Below, piece after piece: positions 6,664-11,437 of a stretch of DNA of 11,437 bases. The number at the start of each line of letters is the position of its first letter. Position 1 is the first letter of the stretch. Position numbers and translations under genes: made by a program. Origin of the DNA: Limnochordia bacterium (lineage in GTDB: Bacteria; Bacillota; Limnochordia; Darwinibacteriales; DTU012); contig SKHL01000280.1 of NCBI GenBank assembly GCA_007116995.1, positions 1-11,437 of the forward strand, written 5' to 3'. Under the pieces are notes generated by a model that saw only the letters and a program-made list of their open reading frames with translations, searched no databases and was not told the DNA's origin.

Positions 6664-7398
6664 ATGGCTGGACATTCCAAATGGGCGAATATCAAGCATA
6701 AAAAAGCGGCGCAAGATGCCAAAAGAGGACAAATATTCACCAAGCTAGCACGGCAACTCACGGTCGCAGCGAAAGAAGGTGGTGCCGATCCTGAAAGCAA
6801 CTTCAAACTACGTCTAGCTGTGGATAATGCTCGTGCTGTGAATATGCCTAACGATAATATCGAGCGTGCCATTGGCAAGGGTATTGGTGGACTTGATGGG
6901 GATAACTATGAAGAAATTATTTATGAAGGCTATGGTCCATATGGTGTAGCCATCTTAATCGAGGTACTAACAGATAATCGAAATCGTACGGTCAGTGAAT
7001 TGCGCCATGGATTTTCCAAAAATGGAGGAAATCTAGGTGAGTCTGGTTGTGTTGCTTGGATGTTTGAAAAAAAAGGACTGCTAGTGATTGATAAAGACAC
7101 AGTCACCGACGAAGATGAATTCATGTTAACAGCACTAGAAGCTGGTGCGGAAGATATAGAGTCCGACGAGGATGTATTTAAAGTTTTAACAGATCAACTA
7201 GAATTCGCTACTGTTCGCCAAAATCTAGCAGAGGCCGGGTTTTCTTTCCTTGGGGCTGAAGTTAGTATGATTCCGGAAAATTCGATCACAGTGTCTTCCC
7301 AGGAATCAACTGGACTAGAAAGATTGATCGACGCTTTAGAGGAACTCGACGATGTACAGGAAGTCTATTCAAACTATGATGTGCAACCTGGTCAATAG
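6664..7398 (+). CDS. yebC: YebC/PmpR (TACO1-family) DNA-binding/translation factor
   Basis: This 244-residue protein is a full-length YebC/TACO1 family member. It opens with the invariant MAGHSKWANIKHKKAAQDAK and continues with GRGQ-like RGQIFTKLARQ (21-31), MPNDNIERAIGKG (61-73), YEGYGPYGVAILIE (87-100), LTDNRNRTV (102-110), SKNGGNLGESGCVAWMFEKKG (118-138) and an acidic second half. The family was first described as transcriptional regulators (PmpR, YebC). Later work links members to translation of difficult peptide stretches such as polyproline. An upstream in-frame frame extends to 6607, but ATG at 6664 gives the family N-terminus and has AAAGGA at 9-base spacing. It precedes the bofC-like and ruv genes, as in many bacteria. 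A run of eight A residues (7067-7074) encodes EKK. Confidence 0.96.
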   Translation: MAGHSKWANIKHKKAAQDAKRGQIFTKLARQLTVAAKEGGADPESNFKLRLAVDNARAVNMPNDNIERAIGKGIGGLDGDNYEEIIYEGYGPYGVAILIEVLTDNRNRTVSELRHGFSKNGGNLGESGCVAWMFEKKGLLVIDKDTVTDEDEFMLTALEAGAEDIESDEDVFKVLTDQLEFATVRQNLAEAGFSFLGAEVSMIPENSITVSSQESTGLERLIDALEELDDVQEVYSNYDVQPGQ

Positions 7399-7482
7399 TC
7401 AATGCTCTTAGACCGTATCTATGTTGTTGAACTCTGATTTACACTTTAATGGAGTTATCCAATGATGTTCGACGACATGGGG

Positions 7483-7500
7483 AGTCTTCACTAGAAGACT
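7483..7500. repeat. Perfect 7-bp inverted repeat in the yebC / bofC-like gap
   Basis: AGTCTTC and GAAGACT form a perfect 7-bp stem with loop ACTA, 85 bases after the yebC stop and 81 bases before the next start. GTTC (7467-7470) and GAAC (7504-7507) could extend it through an asymmetric internal loop. No T-run follows, so it is not a standard terminator. It may be an mRNA stability element. Confidence 0.4.
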
Positions 7501-7581
7501 ACGGAACGACGAGGACTATATGCCTTTCTCCGCATAATCTTGCGTGGCATTGACAATAATAGGGAAAAAGGAGGCGACGCC

Positions 7582-8172
7582 ATGCGCAAGCTTGCGATTG
7601 TGGCACTTACTGCCATTTTCTTTTTTACCCTTAGTTTCACTATGACGTATTATGGCATAGGTCCTTTATCCCCCCTTGGAGGTAGGATTGTCGATGACCA
7701 TGTAGCAGAGGATGCACCAAGTACCAATAATGACCAGGAAGTAATAGAGCCCGATCAGAAACTAGATTCAAGTGTAGAGAGGGAGTTGTCCTATCAACGG
7801 GTTGAGCTAGATGATGAATCATATCCGTCTGAAACCCTAACGTCTTTGGATTCTAACGTATCATCAATAGTTGAAGTTAAAGAACTACCCCCTCTGTCGT
7901 ATGAAGAAGTAGTAGATCAATGGGTGCAAGAGAGTATGGCCACGGAGTTAAACTTTCAGTGGGATGAAGATCAACGCTACTTAGGTATCTTTGGAAACCA
8001 TGTCGCTGTTTACCAAGGTGAGCCTGGTGTAGGGGGTCGTCTAATAGTCGAGACAGACATACCGCTTTCTACTCTACCTGAGTTTGAGATACAAAATCTA
8101 CGAACTGGGATTCCATTTAGATCAGAAGAAGAGAAGTATAGTATCTTAGAAGGTCTCCACTTCCCAAAATAG
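7582..8172 (+). CDS. BofC C-terminal-domain protein, membrane-anchored
   Basis: The 196-residue protein has a basic start and a hydrophobic segment (about 4-24) acting as a signal anchor or signal peptide without lipobox. An acidic Asp/Glu/Ser-rich linker of low complexity follows (about 36-100). The compact C-terminal domain (about 103-194) holds YLGIFGNHVAVYQG (133-146), TDIPLSTLPEFEI (158-170) and LRTGIPF...EEEKYSILEGL (173-192), which I match to the BofC C-terminal domain. B. subtilis BofC is a forespore protein that restrains SpoIVB in the sigma-K checkpoint and lies beside ruvA; the position between yebC and ruvC supports the match. The N-terminal half is unlike Bacillus BofC, so an identical role is uncertain. 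ATG at 7582 follows AAAGGAGG (7567-7574) at 7 bases; an upstream frame from 7540 lacks a ribosome site. Confidence 0.72.
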   Translation: MRKLAIVALTAIFFFTLSFTMTYYGIGPLSPLGGRIVDDHVAEDAPSTNNDQEVIEPDQKLDSSVERELSYQRVELDDESYPSETLTSLDSNVSSIVEVKELPPLSYEEVVDQWVQESMATELNFQWDEDQRYLGIFGNHVAVYQGEPGVGGRLIVETDIPLSTLPEFEIQNLRTGIPFRSEEEKYSILEGLHFPK

Positions 8173-8178
8173 CGATGG

Positions 8179-8236
8179 GACACCCTTATGTTCTAGGAAA
8201 TCTTTGTCTCCTATTCGAACATGGGTGTCTTTTTTT
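8179..8236 (+). terminator. Strong intrinsic terminator after the bofC-like gene
   Basis: GACACCC (8179-8185) pairs with GGGTGTC (8223-8229). After a TT bulge, ATGTTC (8188-8193) pairs with GAACAT (8217-8222), and TAGGA (8194-8198) can pair with TCCTA (8209-8213). Seven Ts follow at 8230-8236. It begins 6 bases after the bofC-like stop and ends 61 bases before ruvC, so it should insulate the ruv operon unless read-through is regulated. Confidence 0.9.
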
Positions 8237-8297
8237 GATCATCGGGTACAGGACTCTGCTTCCAGAATGTCGAATTTACCCAATGAGGTGTGGTAAT

Positions 8298-8789
8298 ATG
8301 ATCATATTAGGAATTGATCCAGGAACCGCCATAACCGGATACGGTATTATTCAAACGGATCGTACGGGAAAATTACGGGTTCTTGGTTTTGGAGCAATAC
8401 GAACACCTGCTAAAGAACAGGTGGTTTTAAGATTGAGTGCGATCTATGATGGGGTGGCCGAATTAATTGGAGAGTTTTCTCCAGATTGTTTAGCAATTGA
8501 ACAGTTGTTTTTTAATCGCAATGTGACAACGGCACTAGCTGTGGGACAGGCTCGCGGCGTGAGTATCTTAGCAGCAGCCCGGTGTAAATTAGTGGTTGCC
8601 GAGTATACACCACTGCAGGTAAAGCAAGCAGTAACAGGCCAAGGAAGGGCCCCTAAAGACCAGGTTGGGTATATGGTTCGCCTTCTGTTAGGGTTAGAAG
8701 AGGTGCCCCGTCCAGATGATGTGGCGGATGCTCTAGCTGTAAGCATATGTCATGCCTATAATGGGAAAGGATGGAGAGGACTAGGATGA
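8298..8789 (+). CDS. ruvC: Crossover junction endodeoxyribonuclease RuvC
   Basis: The 163-residue RNase H-fold nuclease resolves Holliday junctions together with RuvAB. The four acidic metal-binding residues are present: D7 in GIDPGT, E68 in AIEQLFFNRN, and D141 and D144 in PDDVADALA. The conserved GQARGV (84-88 region), YTPLQVKQAVTGQGRA and KDQVGYMV follow in order. Length is close to the roughly 170 residues of E. coli RuvC. The frame is open further upstream (8175), but that part overlaps the terminator. ATG at 8298 gives the family N-terminus and follows GAGGTG (8285-8290) at 7 bases. The stop overlaps the ruvA start (ATGA, 8786-8789), showing translational coupling. No clear promoter is visible between the terminator and this gene. 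Confidence 0.97.
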   Translation: MIILGIDPGTAITGYGIIQTDRTGKLRVLGFGAIRTPAKEQVVLRLSAIYDGVAELIGEFSPDCLAIEQLFFNRNVTTALAVGQARGVSILAAARCKLVVAEYTPLQVKQAVTGQGRAPKDQVGYMVRLLLGLEEVPRPDDVADALAVSICHAYNGKGWRGLG

Positions 8790-9409
8790 TTGCTATTTTA
8801 CGAGGCAATATAGTATCTATTATTGAAAACTCTATAGTACTCGACGTTCAAGGGGTTGGATATCAGTTACAGGCAACAGGAGCCGTGTTACAGAGCGTGG
8901 CGGTGAATGGTGACCAAGAAGTGACAGTACATACTCATTTACAGATAAGAGAAGATGGTATTGCCTTGTTCGGCTTTGCCACACTGGAAGAGAAGGTGCT
9001 ATTTCAGCGAATTATAAACGTGTCAGGAGTTGGGCCTAAAATAGCACTCAGTATTCTATCTGCGCTATCACCGGTACAGTTTGTCTTAGCGATACGCGAT
9101 GGTAATCGATCAGTTCTGACCAAGATCAGTGGTGTGGGAAAGAAAACAGCAGAGCGGTTAATCCTGGAGCTAAAGGAGTCCCTCACCTATCCTGAGTCTG
9201 ATCAAGGCTGGGATCTGGACGCGGGAATGCCCCCCCCTACGCAAGGTATTTCCCATGATGCTCATCAAGCTTTGTTGGCCCTTGGATACTCTAGCACAGA
9301 GGCAGAAGAGATGATTAAAAGGACTTATGCAACGGTGGGAGAGCTAACGGATTTACAGGCGTTTCTAAAGGCCGCATTGGGTCAGACTGGTAAGGGAGTG
9401 AATAGATAG
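8786..9409 (+). CDS. ruvA: Holliday junction branch migration complex subunit RuvA
   Basis: The 207-residue protein binds four-way junctions as a tetramer and loads RuvB. Domain I (1-63) is the OB fold starting MIAILRGN and containing VQGVGYQLQ and HLQIREDGIALFGF. Domain II holds two helix-hairpin-helix motifs, VSGVGPKIALSILSAL (79-94) and ISGVGKKTAERLILELK (114-130). After a flexible linker (about 134-158), domain III (159-200) has the UBA-like DAHQALLALGYSSTEAEEMI that contacts RuvB. Length matches E. coli RuvA (203). ATG at 8786 overlaps the ruvC stop and has GGAGAGGA (8773-8780) upstream; the ATG at 8771 would add five residues not seen in the family. A run of eight Cs (9230-9237) lies in the linker. 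Confidence 0.97.
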   Translation: MIAILRGNIVSIIENSIVLDVQGVGYQLQATGAVLQSVAVNGDQEVTVHTHLQIREDGIALFGFATLEEKVLFQRIINVSGVGPKIALSILSALSPVQFVLAIRDGNRSVLTKISGVGKKTAERLILELKESLTYPESDQGWDLDAGMPPPTQGISHDAHQALLALGYSSTEAEEMIKRTYATVGELTDLQAFLKAALGQTGKGVNR

Positions 9410-10416
9410 TGGAAGAGGAACGGATAGTCACTGGGTGGAAGCGTCCAGAGGATTGGGATCTAGATGCTACCCTGCGCCCTAAAACACTGGCGGACTACAT
9501 TGGACAGCATAAAGTGAAAGAGCAAATGACTTTGTTCATCACAGCAGCAAAACAACGTGGAGAAGCCTTAGATCATGTGTTACTTTATGGACCGCCAGGT
9601 TTAGGGAAAACTAGTCTTGCCCACATTATTTCCGTTGAACTAGGAGTTGGGATTCATACGACATCAGGACCTGCTATTGAACGACAGGGAGATTTAGTTG
9701 CAATTCTAACGAATCTACAACCGAAAGACGTCTTATTTATTGATGAAATTCATCGTTTAAACCGCACTGTAGAGGAAATACTATATCCCGCTATGGAGGA
9801 TGGTGTGGTAGACATCATTATCGGAAAAGGACCGGGAGCTCGATCAGTTCGTTTGGAATTGCCGACCTTTACTCTAGTAGGCGCGACAACTCGTGCAGGT
9901 ATGCTTACCTCTCCATTACGAGACCGCTTCGGGGTAATTAATCGGTTGGAGTTCTATGATCAACAGGATTTAAGTATTATTGTCACAAGAGCAGCGCATA
10001 TTCTTGGTGTCGAGATTAATACCCAAGGAGCAGCAGAGATAGCTAGACGGTCCCGGGGCACTCCCAGGGTGGCCAATCGGCTTCTGCGAAGGGTACGAGA
10101 TTATGCCCAAGTAAAAGCGGATAATATTATCTCTGTGGACGTCGCCAAGCAAGCCTTAGCCCTTTTTGAGATTGATGATTGTGGGCTGGATCATGTGGAC
10201 CGAAAACTGTTATCTACAATCATTGAAACATTTAATGGCGGACCGGTGGGTTTAGACACCCTGGCTGCTTCCATTTCGGAGGAAGCCACGACCATTGAAG
10301 ATGTATATGAGCCCTACTTGCTGCAAATGGGTTTTCTGCAAAGGACAGCTCGCGGCCGAGTGGTGACAAACCAGGTGTATCAGTATTTAGGCCTACCCAT
10401 TCCATCGAATCAATAA
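9409..10416 (+). CDS. ruvB: Holliday junction DNA helicase RuvB
   Basis: The 335-residue AAA+ motor drives branch migration as hexameric rings on RuvA-bound junctions. Seen are the N-terminal LRPKTLADYIGQ (22-33), Walker A GPPGLGKT (61-68), Walker B LFIDEIHRL (109-117), sensor 1 GATTRAG (158-164), the arginine-finger region LRDRFG (170-175) and sensor 2 RSRGTPRVANRLLRRVRDYA. The C-terminal winged-helix domain (about 255-330) has GGPVGLDTLA and GFLQRTARGR. Length and motif order are standard. The start is GTG at 9409, overlapping the ruvA TAG by one base (TAGTG). GGGAGTG ending at 9400 supplies the ribosome site. Confidence 0.97.
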   Translation: MEEERIVTGWKRPEDWDLDATLRPKTLADYIGQHKVKEQMTLFITAAKQRGEALDHVLLYGPPGLGKTSLAHIISVELGVGIHTTSGPAIERQGDLVAILTNLQPKDVLFIDEIHRLNRTVEEILYPAMEDGVVDIIIGKGPGARSVRLELPTFTLVGATTRAGMLTSPLRDRFGVINRLEFYDQQDLSIIVTRAAHILGVEINTQGAAEIARRSRGTPRVANRLLRRVRDYAQVKADNIISVDVAKQALALFEIDDCGLDHVDRKLLSTIIETFNGGPVGLDTLAASISEEATTIEDVYEPYLLQMGFLQRTARGRVVTNQVYQYLGLPIPSNQ

Positions 10417-10432
10417 GACAGGAGTGATTTAT

Positions 10433-10654
10433 GTGGACCCACTTGCTTATTTTGGACGTCTGTTCATTGGCTTAAGTGCTATATCATTAATACTAGGGTT
10501 GGCTTTAACAATAGGCGGCAGACTTCCCGGGTTAGGCAGACTTCCTGGTGATTTTTTGATTAAACATGAGAATTTTACTTTTTATTTTCCCTTGGGCACT
10601 TCCATATTATTGAGTCTGATTTTAACGCTCTTATTCTGCCTCTTTCGACGCTGA
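10433..10654 (+). CDS. DUF2905 small membrane protein
   Basis: This 73-residue protein has two hydrophobic segments (about 9-29 and 51-69) separated by a loop with GRLPGLGRLPGDF and ENFTFYFPLGTS. That arrangement (GRLPGD, then FYFPxxTS) is the hallmark of the DUF2905 family, whose function is unknown. It ends in basic residues (FRR), so both ends are probably cytoplasmic. I choose GTG at 10433, which is 8 bases after AGGAG (10420-10424). The upstream GTG at 10424 overlaps the Shine-Dalgarno, and the ATG at 10431 is out of frame. It lies 16 bases after ruvB; DUF2905 genes are often found next to ruvB in Clostridia. Confidence 0.85.
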   Translation: MDPLAYFGRLFIGLSAISLILGLALTIGGRLPGLGRLPGDFLIKHENFTFYFPLGTSILLSLILTLLFCLFRR

Positions 10655-10711
10655 TGAAGGCATAAGCTTCCTCCTGATGGGAAGGATAAAGCCAGAGGGA
10701 GGTGTTCTGTT

Positions 10712-10873
10712 GTGTCAGGCAGTACTGTTTTTTGGGATTTATTTAGCACAACAGGAAGAATTGGGTTATACCTATTATACAAGCATGCTAGTGCTGAAGG
10801 GGTCGGATTACAAAATGAGGATGATCCAGAACGGGATCAAGATTTAATGGAGGTTTCCTCGGAGAGAGGATGA
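10712..10873 (+). CDS. yqzL: YqzL-like small protein
   Basis: A 53-codon gene starts with GTG at 10712 and ends at TGA 10871-10873. GGGAGG (10697-10702) precedes it at 9 bases. The N-terminal half reads VFWDLFSTTGRIGLYLLYKH (6-25). This matches the YqzL pattern of Trp-x-x-Phe, Thr-Gly-x-Ile/Val-x-x-Tyr-Leu-x-Tyr-Lys, a short family found immediately upstream of recO in Bacillus and relatives. The second half is acidic (NEDDPERDQDLME) and longer than in the Bacillus protein. The function is unknown. Its last four bases overlap the recO start (ATGA). Both the family match and the position support it being real, despite its size. Confidence 0.8.
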   Translation: MSGSTVFWDLFSTTGRIGLYLLYKHASAEGVGLQNEDDPERDQDLMEVSSERG

Positions 10874-11437
10874 CTATCTTGTACAAGACAGACGGAGTTG
10901 TTCTTCGTACAAAGAACCTGGGTGAAGCAGATAAGATTATTACTGTGTACACCAAAACTAAGGGCAAGGTAATCGCGGTGGCTAGAGGGTCTCGACGGAT
11001 CCGCAATCGATTGCTCAGCCCCACCCAGGTATTTACGTATGGGCGTTATCTGCTATTTGAAGGGAAGAGCTTAGATACCTTAAGCCAAGGTGAGATAGTA
11101 GAATCCTTTCAATCGTTACGGGATGATTTGGATAAAATGGCGTATGCTATGTATATCAGTGAATTAGTGGATGTATTTGTTGAAGAAGGAGAGCCAAGTC
11201 ACGAGGTTTATACCTTGCTGATTAATTCGCTAGAGATGATTAATCAAAATCATGCTGTGCTGGCATTGCGCCGTTTCGAGGTTCGACTAATGAAATATTT
11301 AGGTTATCAACCAGAGATGCATCACTGTATCAGTTGTGGACATATGCCTAAAGAAACCATCTTTTTTTCTGATGAAGGCGGAATTGTTTGCGTCGATTGT
11401 AAATCCCAGTTTGGATCAGTGCATATACTAAGTAGAG
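10870..11437 (+). CDS. recO: DNA repair protein RecO (C-terminus cut by right edge)
   Basis: The frame stays open to the window end, giving 189 residues. RecO loads RecA onto SSB-coated single strands with RecR and anneals strands. The N-terminal OB fold reads LYKTDGVVLRTKNLGEADKI (4-23), GKVIAVARGSRR (32-43) and the LL-P-x-Q-x-F region (48-55). The helical domain includes AYAMYISELVDVFVEEGEP. The zinc-finger cysteines are C153 and C156 (HHCISCG) and C174 and C177 (CVDC). ATG at 10870 overlaps the yqzL stop; GGAG at 10861-10864 is 5 bases upstream. An in-frame TTG at 10879, 9 bases after GAGG, is a reasonable alternative that would remove three residues. Full-length RecO is about 240-260 residues, so roughly 60 are missing. 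Confidence 0.95.
   Translation, partial: MTILYKTDGVVLRTKNLGEADKIITVYTKTKGKVIAVARGSRRIRNRLLSPTQVFTYGRYLLFEGKSLDTLSQGEIVESFQSLRDDLDKMAYAMYISELVDVFVEEGEPSHEVYTLLINSLEMINQNHAVLALRRFEVRLMKYLGYQPEMHHCISCGHMPKETIFFSDEGGIVCVDCKSQFGSVHILSR

Noticed and set aside
7532..7561. GCATA and AATAATA 18 bases apart, resembling a sigma-G promoter before the bofC-like gene
   Set aside because: The transcript would start around 7568, inside the AAAGGAGG (7567-7574), leaving no usable ribosome site.
8216..8229. CGAACATGGGTGTC, resembling a LexA box before ruvC
   Set aside because: The right half is poor, and the bases are fully explained as the descending arm of the terminator stem.
10655..10711. CTTCC/GGAAG hairpin between DUF2905 and yqzL
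   Set aside because: A 5-bp stem with no T-run is not enough to propose a terminator or a regulatory element.

Overview
The window looks like chromosomal core DNA from an endospore-forming member of the Clostridia (Firmicutes). Shine-Dalgarno sequences are strong (AGGAGG type) and TTG and GTG starts are common. A BofC-like protein and a YqzL-like protein are present, both typical of spore-forming Firmicutes. A RuvC resolvase is also present; Bacilli generally use RecU instead, so I favour Clostridia (a Peptococcaceae/Desulfitobacterium-like lineage is a guess). Base composition is moderately AT-rich throughout, and no stretch looks foreign. I see no tRNA, rRNA, CRISPR array, insertion sequence, integrase or phage gene.

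Left part (1-2850), all on the minus strand. Read in the direction of transcription, the order is ilvE (branched-chain aminotransferase, TTG start), a YdjM-type membrane hydrolase, an HTH/metallo-beta-lactamase fusion protein, and the first 53 codons of an unidentified gene that runs off the left edge. The YdjM promoter carries a LexA/DinR-like box. A 188-bp divergent region with two palindromes separates ilvE from the next block.

Middle part (3038-6597). A MurG-type glycosyltransferase of the variant 'MurG2' sequence type stands alone on the plus strand. It converges on a minus-strand membrane transporter of the MOP/MATE type with a clear internal duplication. After a 390-bp divergent intergenic region, a PrsW-type intramembrane protease reads rightward from a TTG start.

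Right part (6612-11437), all on the plus strand: yebC, a bofC-like gene, a strong intrinsic terminator, then the tightly packed series ruvC-ruvA-ruvB-DUF2905-yqzL-recO. ruvC/ruvA overlap by 4 bases, ruvA/ruvB by 1 and yqzL/recO by 4, so this is almost certainly one translationally coupled transcript. It joins Holliday junction processing (RuvABC) to RecFOR-type recombinational repair (RecO, cut by the right edge).

I did not find a convincing undescribed system. The items most worth a second look are the LexA-like box on the YdjM promoter, the twin palindromes between ilvE and the MurG-like gene, the HTH/metallo-beta-lactamase fusion, the divergent BofC-like protein, and the terminator placed just before ruvC.
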